Source: Sedimentisphaerales bacterium
GTDB lineage: Bacteria > Planctomycetota > Phycisphaerae > Sedimentisphaerales > Anaerohalosphaeraceae
NCBI GenBank assembly: GCA_016928585.1
Contig: JAFGKL010000147.1
Coordinates: forward strand, 1 to 36,338
Direction of reading: 5' to 3'
Length of the DNA stretch: 36,338 bases
A program made the translations under genes and the position numbers. This document shows positions 1-7,808 of the stretch, in pieces (position 1 is the first letter of the stretch; every line of letters begins with the position of its first letter). The notes under the pieces were generated by a model, which saw nothing but the letters and a program-made list of their open reading frames with translations, was not told the origin of the DNA and did no database searches.

Positions 1-21
1 ATGACGAGGGGGTAGAGGGGG

Positions 22-744
22 TCAATCTTCCTCTGGTACGGGTTCCATGAGGAGTGTTAGTTTTTCATTCTCTATGGTTACCTTAGTAATACGTACGGTA
101 TCATGATATATTTTAAAGGTGGGCTCTACGGGTTCGTTGTCCAGCAATCCTCTCCACAGGCGTCTTTCCCAACTGTCGGGATCGAAATCCTTAAGCTGAT
201 AATCGGTTATCTTTCTTGCGATATTTCTTGCAAGCGTTGTTACCGGTACCGAGCCGAGCATCACCGATTGGACATTAAAGACGATCAAGCCATTTTTATC
301 TATGAGGGGCTCTGCTTTAACGGTTGCAACGGTTGGTAAGCCCGACAGTTGTACGGTTGCCATTAGGTAAATCTGTTTTGGTGCAAATACCGCCGAAGGT
401 GCAGAAATCGTTACCGGTTTGAATACGACGGGCCATTGGCCCCGGGCGACGATGTCGTTAAGCCCTTTCTGCTCTATCAGCATGTTAAAAGGCTTATCGA
501 GTTGTGCATTGTTGAAAAGATCTGCGAGCTTATACGTAAGATATGGCGAGACCTCAGCGGCGTTCTCCAGATGTATAGGTTTATATCGACCCGGCTTGTG
601 CGTCAATAATGCAAGTAGAATAATTAAAGCAAGCACCAGCGACAAAAAGATTTCCATCTTTAAGGAGGATATGCGTTTAAGCCAGTTTTTGTCGGTTTGG
701 CAGTGAGCCGCTCCAGCATCTTTTTTTTGGTTTTTTGCTTCCAT
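22..744 (-). CDS. Hypothetical protein with one N-terminal TM segment
   Basis: 240-aa ORF, hydrophobic segment MEIFLSLVLALIILLALL near the N-terminus, rest soluble; no family recognised. Divergent from pyrF. Confidence 0.7.
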   Translation of the reverse strand: MEAKNQKKDAGAAHCQTDKNWLKRISSLKMEIFLSLVLALIILLALLTHKPGRYKPIHLENAAEVSPYLTYKLADLFNNAQLDKPFNMLIEQKGLNDIVARGQWPVVFKPVTISAPSAVFAPKQIYLMATVQLSGLPTVATVKAEPLIDKNGLIVFNVQSVMLGSVPVTTLARNIARKITDYQLKDFDPDSWERRLWRGLLDNEPVEPTFKIYHDTVRITKVTIENEKLTLLMEPVPEED

Positions 745-838
745 AAAATAATCCGAATTGTTTTGCTGTTAGTCGATAGTATTGTTATTATAGCCGTTCC
801 GGGGTTTTTTAAAAGATTATTATTGAAAGGAGTTTTTT

Positions 839-1780
839 GTGGCGAGTAATTTCGGAGACAGGATCGGCCAGGCAGTAAAGTCGAAAAACACACCATTGAT
901 AGTAGGCATCGATCCGGTTTACAGCCGTCTGCCTGTACAAATACGGGAGCATCGATCAATGAATGACGAAAACGACATAGGAGCAGCGGTTGACGCGATG
1001 TTCGAATTTTGCACCAAGGTTGTGCGAATAGTGGCACCTCTGGTACCGGCAGTTAAGATAAATATTGCTTACTTTGAGAAATATCTATGGGAAGGCGTGG
1101 AGACGTATTACTCGCTGGTAAGCGAAGCAGATGCGCTTGGAGTAGAGACGATAGGCGATGTTAAGCGCGGCGACATTGGTCATACGGCGGTCAGCTATGC
1201 GAAGGCTCATTTGGAAAATCCCGAGTTTGCGGAGATGGAAGATATTATCACGCCGGATGCGATCACAGTTAACGGATTTGCAGGGACCGACGGTATAGTT
1301 CCGTTTGCGGATGTTGCGAACGAGCAGGGCAAGGGGATATTTGTATGGGTTCGTGCATCCAACCCGAGTGCGGCGGCTATTCAGGACTTTGCAGGTGCCG
1401 ACGGCAAGATGATGTATGAAGTGTTAGCCGAGCAGGTCGGCGAGATCGCCGCACAGAGCAAGCGCATCGGTTCGGAAGGTTACAGCAATATTGGTATGGT
1501 GGTAGGCGGGACGGCACCGGAACAAGCGAAGAAGCTTCGCAAGAAGTTTGAAAAGGTTTGGTTCCTTGTTCCGGGTTACGGTTCACAGGGTGCAACGGCG
1601 CAAGATTGTGTGCGTTTCTGCAATGATGACGGACTTGGGGCTCTTATCAATGCTTCGCGATCCATCATATATGCTTATGAAAAGGACGAGTACAAGGAAC
1701 AGTTCGGGGATAACTGGGAGAAATGTATCGAGCAGGCAACGATCGATGCTAAGGTAGAGATATCAAAGGCCATGAGTTGA
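839..1780 (+). CDS. pyrF: Orotidine 5'-phosphate decarboxylase (type 2 PyrF)
   Basis: GTG start preceded by GAAAGGAG; LIVGIDPVYSRLP, DVKRGDIGHTA and GTAPEQA..FLVPGYGSQGA motifs typical of long-form PyrF. Confidence 0.93.
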   Translation: MASNFGDRIGQAVKSKNTPLIVGIDPVYSRLPVQIREHRSMNDENDIGAAVDAMFEFCTKVVRIVAPLVPAVKINIAYFEKYLWEGVETYYSLVSEADALGVETIGDVKRGDIGHTAVSYAKAHLENPEFAEMEDIITPDAITVNGFAGTDGIVPFADVANEQGKGIFVWVRASNPSAAAIQDFAGADGKMMYEVLAEQVGEIAAQSKRIGSEGYSNIGMVVGGTAPEQAKKLRKKFEKVWFLVPGYGSQGATAQDCVRFCNDDGLGALINASRSIIYAYEKDEYKEQFGDNWEKCIEQATIDAKVEISKAMS

Positions 1781-1905
1781 TTTTAGCGGTTTTTTTTCTT
1801 CCTGACGGCGTTCTCGGCCGTTCGGCAATGCTCAACGTACTTTAGTACGCCTCCGCTTGCCTCAGACCTGCGGCCTTGTCAGATAAGAAAAATTCCGCGC
1901 TAAAA
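1781..1905. repeat. Nested inverted-repeat element / long imperfect hairpin between pyrF and murD
   Basis: Outer arms TTTTAGCG (1781-1788)/CGCTAAAA (1898-1905); TTTTTCTT (to 1800)/AAGAAAAA (1885-1892); CTGAC (1802-1806)/GTCAG (1878-1882); GGCCG (1816-1820)/CGGCC (1871-1875); GGCAA (1824-1828)/TTGCC (1857-1861); apical CGTACT TT AGTACG (1836-1849). Confidence 0.75.
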
Positions 1906-1965
1906 CAGACTACATGTTTGGTTGGATTTGATGCTTCTTTTATTTTAAAGGGGTTGGAGTTTAAA

Positions 1966-3333
1966 TTGAATCGTTTTGGAAATAAACGTGTTTTAATAAT
2001 GGGGCTGGGGAGGTTCGGTGGAGGAAAAGACAGTGCGGTGTTTGCATGCAGGCATGGCGGCAAAGTTACCGTTACGGACCTCTCCAGGGAAGACGAGCTT
2101 GCCGGGACGATAAAGAGCCTGGAGAATTTTGACATTAATTATGTTCTCGGCAAGCATGACAAGAAGGATTTTGAGAATACTGATGTTCTTATAGTCAATC
2201 CTGCGGTCAAACCCGACAACGAGTTTATAGCAGCAGCAAAAAAAGCCGGCAGGGTTATCACTTCACAGATAGAGCTTTTCTTCGAGCTTTGTCCGTGCAG
2301 GATCGTCGCGATCACGGGGGCGAACGGCAAGAGCACGACGACGGCACTGACGTATCATATTTTAAATAACGCACGCCCAAATGACGGTGGATATGAGAAT
2401 GTCTGGCTTGGGGGGAATATAGGGAACCTGCCATTGCTTGAGCTGCTTGACAAGATCGGTCCTGACGATATAGCGGTGCTTGAGGTGAGCAGTTTTCAGA
2501 TAGAGCAGCTTGCGTGCAGCGGAAGGAGCTGCCATGCGGCATTGATAACAAACCTGACGGCGAACCACCTTGACCGGCACGGAAGCTTTGAGGCTTATTG
2601 CGGTGCGAAAGAAAAATTGTTCTCGATGCAGAAATGCGACGAGTCAAATCCTTGTGTTTCTATCTTTAACGGCGAAGATGAAATAACAAAGGGGTGGTTC
2701 GATAAGTATGGCGGGGAATCCGGAAGAAAATGTTTTAAATTTTTCGCAGGTGACATTACGGAAGAACTAAAGAAGCATTTTGTTTTGGCAGGTAAGATGA
2801 ATTTGTCGAACCTGGCGGCGGCGAGGGCAATTGCCATGTGTTTCGGCATTGGTTACGAAACAATCGTGAGGGCACTGGACAGTTTTGAGGCGTTGCCGTG
2901 CCGGCTGGAGCTTATCTCAGAGATCGGTGGTGTCAGGTGGTATAACGATTCGATATCTACAACTCCTGTAAGTACGATAGGTGCGATAGAGGCGTTTGAC
3001 GAGCCGAAGATCATTATTGCGGGGGGGTACGATAAGGGACTTAGCTTTGAGGAGCTTGGAGAAGCCATAGCGAAGAGAGTAAAGGCGGCGATACTTATCG
3101 GGGCGACGGCAAGTAAGATAGAAGATGAAATTTTAAAAGAGACTGACAGCAAGATTGTGATAAAAAAAGCGGTGTCAATGGGTCAGGCTGTTGAGCTTGC
3201 CGAGGCAACGGCGGTAAGCGGAGATGTTGTTTTGCTGAGTCCGGCGTGTGCGAGCTACGATATGTTCGAGAACTTTCGCCACAGGGCGGATGTCTTTATA
3301 GATCATGTCAAAAATATGGGGAAAAAATTATAG
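1966..3333 (+). CDS. murD: UDP-N-acetylmuramoylalanine--D-glutamate ligase
   Basis: Mur ligase ATP-binding motif ITGANGKSTTTAL, MurD-like N-terminus NRFGNKRVLIMGLGRFGGG and C-terminus LLSPACASYDMFENFRHRADVF. Start placed at TTG 1966 (SD-like GGGGTTGGAG upstream), because the track start at 1876 lies in the inverted repeat. Confidence 0.92.
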   Translation: MNRFGNKRVLIMGLGRFGGGKDSAVFACRHGGKVTVTDLSREDELAGTIKSLENFDINYVLGKHDKKDFENTDVLIVNPAVKPDNEFIAAAKKAGRVITSQIELFFELCPCRIVAITGANGKSTTTALTYHILNNARPNDGGYENVWLGGNIGNLPLLELLDKIGPDDIAVLEVSSFQIEQLACSGRSCHAALITNLTANHLDRHGSFEAYCGAKEKLFSMQKCDESNPCVSIFNGEDEITKGWFDKYGGESGRKCFKFFAGDITEELKKHFVLAGKMNLSNLAAARAIAMCFGIGYETIVRALDSFEALPCRLELISEIGGVRWYNDSISTTPVSTIGAIEAFDEPKIIIAGGYDKGLSFEELGEAIAKRVKAAILIGATASKIEDEILKETDSKIVIKKAVSMGQAVELAEATAVSGDVVLLSPACASYDMFENFRHRADVFIDHVKNMGKKL

Positions 3334-3711
3334 GACCGGTGCGGATAGTTTTGCTGTAACATCAATTTTTTTGTAAAGAATACATCAGGGCCCCTCTAAC
3401 AATTCATTTTGGCGGAGAAACGAATCTGTTTTGCTTCCGGTCAGCGTCAGAGCAAAGCCGCTTTATCCTCTAATAAAGCTGATTTTTCTTCCTTGCCGGA
3501 AACAAAAATCTTCTATTTTCCGCTCAAAAGCAATTATTAGAGCTACCCTTAAACGCTCCATAGAGCCTTAGTAAGAAGGCAAAAAAGCACGATGCCAGTA
3601 AGTCTAAAGCGGGTTTTTCGGACGGGTCCCTATCCTGCTGATAAAGTGAGGTGCTCTATCTGTCGATACCGGGAAGACTAATAGAAAAATTTATTTCCGG
3701 AGAACAGAGAG
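3334..3711 (+). ncRNA. Candidate structured leader RNA / ncRNA upstream of the PilZ gene (no known family assigned)
   Basis: 378-nt noncoding gap with multiple hairpins: CGGA..AAAC/GTTT..TCCG (about 3414-3440), GCTTTAT/ATAAAGC (3460-3479), CGGAAA/TTTCCG (3497-3522), CTCTAATAA/TTATTAGAG (3468-3476/3534-3542), GCCTT/AAGGC (3565-3580), AGTCT/AGACT (3601-3605/3675-3679). Confidence 0.4.
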
Positions 3712-4224
3712 ATGAGCGAAGCAGATCGCAGGAAAGAAAAAAGACTTCAATACAACTGGCCAGTGTGGTTTGCCGAGCAATACGATGGGGATAACGAGCT
3801 TTCTCAGGGTCAGATGTTTGACATCAGCAGCGAAAGCGCGACTTTTACCTGTTATAACGACAAGTGTCCCTGCGAGGGTGATTATATAACGGCTCGTTTT
3901 TGTGTTCCAAAGTACGGATCGGACGAGTCTTTCGATATGGAGCATTTTGTCCGGCGTGGTAAGGTTTTCAGGATCGATCATATGAGCGCTTTTGTGCGTA
4001 AGGTTGCCTTGAGCTTCAGCGAGGTTCTTCCATTCAAGCCAGGTGAAACAGAAGATACCAAGGCCCTGGTGATAGAGGTAGATGAAGAACTTACAGTAGA
4101 TGAGGCGAAAGCTTTTGCCGAAGATATCAGTGCGACGATAGAGGAGGCGAAACAGGGTGGTGTAACGAAAGATGAAGTTGTCATGCCGGAGATGTTTGGT
4201 GGAGATACGGGAAGTTTTTTATGA
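3712..4224 (+). CDS. PilZ-domain protein (putative c-di-GMP effector)
   Basis: RRKEKRLQYNWPVWF (RxxxR) followed by GQMFDISSESATF (DxSxxG-like, G replaced by A); length and context fit PilZ. SD GGAGAACAGAG upstream. Confidence 0.75.
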   Translation: MSEADRRKEKRLQYNWPVWFAEQYDGDNELSQGQMFDISSESATFTCYNDKCPCEGDYITARFCVPKYGSDESFDMEHFVRRGKVFRIDHMSAFVRKVALSFSEVLPFKPGETEDTKALVIEVDEELTVDEAKAFAEDISATIEEAKQGGVTKDEVVMPEMFGGDTGSFL

Positions 4225-4431
4225 TGTGAAAAGGCGGCTTTGACAATAATTTTTGAGAGGGCAGAAAATGGACCTGTTTGCGGGAAGCAAGCGGGTCTTT
4301 TTTATGTCTAATGTGTTATCATCATGGGGGATAGAGCATTTATTAGAGTTGTCCTTAAATTTTGCTTTTCATGGGGTAGTTTTATGCTTATAATTATTAT
4401 CGCTGAAGTCTTAAATAGAAAGGGGCCAAAA

Positions 4432-5193
4432 ATGTATTGTCCAAAATGCGGATTGGAAAACGAAGAGGGCAGAGAGTTATGCAGTGCGTGTAATTGGGTT
4501 CTTAGCAGCCAATTTAGCGAACCGACAAAAGATGCCAGAACAAGCGGGCTGGCTATAACAGCGCTTGTGCTGGGACTATTGAGTTTGTGTACGGGTATGC
4601 TGACGGCACTGCCTGCGATAATCTTTGGGATCGTTGCACTCGTTAAGATCAGCAAGAGCAGAGGGCAGTTAAAAGGTAACGGCATGGCTATAGCGGGTAT
4701 CGGGGTGCCGGCAGTTTTTGGTTTGTTTATTCTTCCGATGATGCTTGCGATCCTGATGCCAGCTCTTAGCAAGACCAGACATTTAGCAGAGCGGTTGGTC
4801 TGTGCGACTAACTTAAAGGGTTTAGGGACAGCGATGGTAGTTTATGCCAATGATTATGACAATAAGTTCCCAACGGGAGATAAGTGGAACGATCTTTTGG
4901 TATCGGAGACAGATGTTAATCCGTTGATCTTTAGATGCAAAAGTGCGGATGAAGGGCCGAGTAATTATGCGATGAACGAGAACCTGGCAGGTAAGAGTAC
5001 GAGTGTACCGGCACAAACGGTATTGCTTTTTGAAAGCGGGCCGGGATGGAACCAGGTTGGCGGGGCCGATGATCTAAGTGTTGAGAATCATTGCGAAGAA
5101 GGATGCAATATTTTGTTTGCGGACGGTCATACGGAGTTTGTTATGTCGGAGGATATTGATTCGTTAGAATGGGGTGATGAAACCACCGAGTAA
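4432..5193 (+). CDS. Zinc-ribbon / DUF4190-like membrane / pseudopilin-like hybrid protein
   Basis: Start at ATG 4432 with AAAGGGG SD. CPKCGLENEEGRELCSAC zinc ribbon; two TM segments like DUF4190; LMPALSKTRHLAERLVCATNLKGLGTAMVVYANDYDNKFPTGDKW and NILFADGHTEFV resemble planctomycete prepilin-type proteins. Confidence 0.75.
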   Translation: MYCPKCGLENEEGRELCSACNWVLSSQFSEPTKDARTSGLAITALVLGLLSLCTGMLTALPAIIFGIVALVKISKSRGQLKGNGMAIAGIGVPAVFGLFILPMMLAILMPALSKTRHLAERLVCATNLKGLGTAMVVYANDYDNKFPTGDKWNDLLVSETDVNPLIFRCKSADEGPSNYAMNENLAGKSTSVPAQTVLLFESGPGWNQVGGADDLSVENHCEEGCNILFADGHTEFVMSEDIDSLEWGDETTE

Positions 5194-5239
5194 TCAGGCA
5201 AGATCGAATATTTTGGAAACTATATCCGAAAGGGAGAGC

Positions 5240-5977
5240 ATGGGCAATAAATGTTTTAGTATTAGTGATCTAGTGGGTTACGGGTGGCGCGTGACGACAT
5301 CTAACCTTGGATTCTTTATCATTTTGGGTTTGATATTCTGGCCGCTTACTTATGTGTCTTCAGTATTGCATATTGTCCTGGGGCATTCAGGTATCGGTCC
5401 TCCGCTATATGCAGTGTTGTATATTTTGATAATGATATTGGGTTACGTAATTAGTTTCATGCTTGCTATCGGCCTTATCAAAATCATCTTGAGCTTTATC
5501 GACGGACGGAAGCCTTCTGTTAGTGAGCTTTTTGATTTTTACGGTTGTTTCTGGCGATATTCAATGACGTGGGTTCTCTATTTTCTTATTATTTGCGGAG
5601 GATTTATACTTCTTATCGTTCCAGGCATAATCTGGTCGATACAGTTTAGTCTTGCTGTTTATTATGTTGTTGATAAGAGATTAGGTCCAATCGAAGCACT
5701 TAAGGCATCCAGCAGGACGACAAAAGGTGTTAAGTGGGAACTTTTCGGGCTGGGCATTATTGGTACGCTTATAATGGTGGTCGGTTTACTTTGCCTTGTT
5801 GTTGGGATACTTGTTGCATATCCTCTGATGATGATCACTTATGTGCTTGCTTACAGGCAACTTCTTGCACAGACGCCCGAGTTGGCAGAGTTCGGTATAG
5901 GTCCGGATCCTATTGTAGAGCAGCCTTTGGCAGAGCCGGTGCTAAAAGATCTGCCAGTCAATGAGAATATGCAATAA
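5240..5977 (+). CDS. Polytopic membrane protein (DUF975/GlpF-type-like integral membrane domain)
   Basis: Start at ATG 5240 with GGGAG SD; several TM segments and LGPIEALKASSRTTKGVKWELFGL motif typical of DUF975-like proteins. Confidence 0.65.
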   Translation: MGNKCFSISDLVGYGWRVTTSNLGFFIILGLIFWPLTYVSSVLHIVLGHSGIGPPLYAVLYILIMILGYVISFMLAIGLIKIILSFIDGRKPSVSELFDFYGCFWRYSMTWVLYFLIICGGFILLIVPGIIWSIQFSLAVYYVVDKRLGPIEALKASSRTTKGVKWELFGLGIIGTLIMVVGLLCLVVGILVAYPLMMITYVLAYRQLLAQTPELAEFGIGPDPIVEQPLAEPVLKDLPVNENMQ

Positions 5978-6005
5978 ATATTTTGAATTACAGGGATCGT
6001 TAAAG

Positions 6006-6743
6006 ATGAAAAACGTGGCATTGATAATGTGTGCGGCGGGAGCAAGCAGCCGGTTTGGCGGGGACAGGAAGAAGCCGTTTATTGAGGTTAAGGGTCAGGC
6101 TGCGTTTTTGCGGAGTTTTGGTTTTTTTAACAAGCGTGAGGATATCAAGCAGAAGATACTGGTAATATCACCGGATGACAGGGAACTGGTTGAGATAAAG
6201 TGGGGGGCCAACCTTGCGTTCGACCAGATAAAGCTTTGCGAAGGCGGCGCAGAGCGGTTTGAGACAGTGGCGAAGGCGCTTAAACTTGTAAAAGACGATA
6301 TAGACCTGATCGCGGTGCATGACGCGGTTCGCTGCTGCCTGAAAGACGAGTGGATAGATGAGGTTATCAAGGCTGCGGGTGAGACGGGAGCGGCGATGCT
6401 TGCGAGCCCGGTTGTTTCGACGCTGAAGAAGGTTGAGAGGGGTAAGGTTACCGGTACGGTGGATAGAGAGGGAGTTTTTGAGGCGCAGACGCCGCAGGTT
6501 TTTGACGCTAAACTTTTGAAAAAGGCTTATGGTAATTTGAGCAATGTCGATACGAGCAAAATCACCGACGATTGCGGGCTGGTTGAGGCTTTGGGCGAAA
6601 AGGTGAGTATTGTCCAGACCGACAGCACTAATATAAAGATCACGGTCAAAAATGATGTGGTAATAGCCGAGGCGATAATCCGATCCCGTCCCAAGCCTAA
6701 GCCAGATGGTCCGATCGGACCTTATGTTGAGGCTCAATGGTGA
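6006..6743 (+). CDS. ispD: 2-C-methyl-D-erythritol 4-phosphate cytidylyltransferase
   Basis: MKNVALIMCAAGASSRFGGDRKKPFIEVKG nucleotide-binding motif, VHDAVRCC, EAQTPQVFD. Confidence 0.9.
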   Translation: MKNVALIMCAAGASSRFGGDRKKPFIEVKGQAAFLRSFGFFNKREDIKQKILVISPDDRELVEIKWGANLAFDQIKLCEGGAERFETVAKALKLVKDDIDLIAVHDAVRCCLKDEWIDEVIKAAGETGAAMLASPVVSTLKKVERGKVTGTVDREGVFEAQTPQVFDAKLLKKAYGNLSNVDTSKITDDCGLVEALGEKVSIVQTDSTNIKITVKNDVVIAEAIIRSRPKPKPDGPIGPYVEAQW

Positions 6744-6822
6744 TAAGTATCGGTTCGTTATTTGGGGGTGTGGTAAAATAGGTAAAGTTGCTTTTTGCGG
6801 GGATTTAATCGCTTTATTTAGC

Positions 6823-6850
6823 TTGACATAGCGGCTTAAAATGTTATTTT
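6823..6850 (+). promoter_or_regulatory. Putative sigma-70-type promoter for lipoprotein gene
   Basis: TTGACA (6823-6828), 16-bp spacer, TATTTT (6845-6850). Confidence 0.5.
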
Positions 6851-6902
6851 TGCGTTGTTAACAGATCATAAAGGCCGCATCAGAAATTGAAAGGAGCCGG
6901 TA

Positions 6903-7739
6903 ATGTCGAGGTTATATATCACAACAGTTTTTGTATTTTCTATTTTTGTATTTTCTATCTTTGTGTCCGGTTGTACCGATAGTCAGCTTAGGGACGACCC
7001 TCGTTTCAAGGTCAGCCCTGAAGATGCCGAGCTGGTTAGTACGGGATTTATGATGCCTGATGCAGCGGAAGTTGATCTTGTAGAAAAGATGGCATTAGAG
7101 CGGAACGAATACCGCGCAAGCCTTAGAGACCTGATCGATTATTACCGCAGGAACGGAGCGGCCGGCAAATTGGCGTGGGCACAGCGAGAATACGGGGCGC
7201 TTGTTCTTTACCGTTATCTTATGCCGGGAGAATCGAGTGGTTCCGGTTTGATGGCGACGGATTCTATCGAAGAGGCAGATGCTCTTTTTGCGGAGGCCGA
7301 GAAGTATTTTCTTGAGGCAGGCGGACCAATCGTGGTTATCGATGAAGCTAAGCTTCGTGTGGCTCTTAGCAAGTATAACGAGGTGATCGAAAAATATCCG
7401 ACGAGTGACAAGGTCGATAATGCGGCGTATCGTGCGGGAAGGATCTATGAACATTTCAAAGATTATGAGATCGCAGCGATCTATTATCAAAGAGTTTATC
7501 AATGGAACGAGTTCACACAGTATCCGGCAAGGTTCAGGGCGGCGTATGTTATGGATCGCAGGCTGCATATGAGAAAAGAAGCACTTGCAGCATATCAGCT
7601 TTCAATTGAAAAGGAATCCCGGTACGAGGACAATGTCGAGTATGCTAAGAAGCGAATCCTCAAGATGAACACAGGACAAGATATCGACGAAGCTGTGGAA
7701 GCGGCGACAGGATCTGTAGAGGCTGAGAGCCTGGAATAA
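6903..7739 (+). CDS. BamD/TPR-like outer-membrane lipoprotein
   Basis: Signal peptide plus lipobox VSGC; helical repeat region ALSKYNEVIEKYPTSDKVDNAAYRAGRIYEHFKDYEIAAIYYQRVYQW resembling BamD. Confidence 0.7.
   Translation: MSRLYITTVFVFSIFVFSIFVSGCTDSQLRDDPRFKVSPEDAELVSTGFMMPDAAEVDLVEKMALERNEYRASLRDLIDYYRRNGAAGKLAWAQREYGALVLYRYLMPGESSGSGLMATDSIEEADALFAEAEKYFLEAGGPIVVIDEAKLRVALSKYNEVIEKYPTSDKVDNAAYRAGRIYEHFKDYEIAAIYYQRVYQWNEFTQYPARFRAAYVMDRRLHMRKEALAAYQLSIEKESRYEDNVEYAKKRILKMNTGQDIDEAVEAATGSVEAESLE
6930..6959 (+). repeat. 15-bp tandem duplication inside signal-peptide coding region
   Basis: TTTGTATTTTCTATT followed by TTTGTATTTTCTATC, encoding repeated FVFSI. Confidence 0.85.
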
Positions 7740-7768
7740 CGTTTTGAGATGATATAATAATGGAGAGG

Positions 7769-7805
7769 CGGGCCTGTTTTTTTGATAAGCAGGCCCGTTT
7801 TTTTT
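7769..7805 (+). terminator. Rho-independent terminator-like hairpin
   Basis: CGGGCCTG - 13 nt - CAGGCCCG followed by eight Ts. Confidence 0.85.
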
Positions 7806-7808
7806 GCT

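Noticed and set aside
1876-1965. Track-derived N-terminal extension of MurD (MSDKKNSALKQTTCLVGFDASFILKGLEFK)
   Set aside because: Derived partly from the inverted repeat and not MurD-like; TTG 1966 with an upstream purine-rich SD fits better.
2312-2647. Long antisense ORFs inside murD, and many similar antisense/alternate-frame ORFs elsewhere (e.g. 10451-10993, 11315-11872, 15977-16678, 26216-26704)
   Set aside because: They lie opposite or within confidently identified housekeeping genes, have low-complexity or atypical composition, and show no SD or family motifs.
3334-3711. Assignment of the PilZ upstream region as a known c-di-GMP riboswitch
   Set aside because: Despite AGCAAAGCC resembling part of GEMM-I, the rest of the consensus was not found; kept only as an unassigned structured region.
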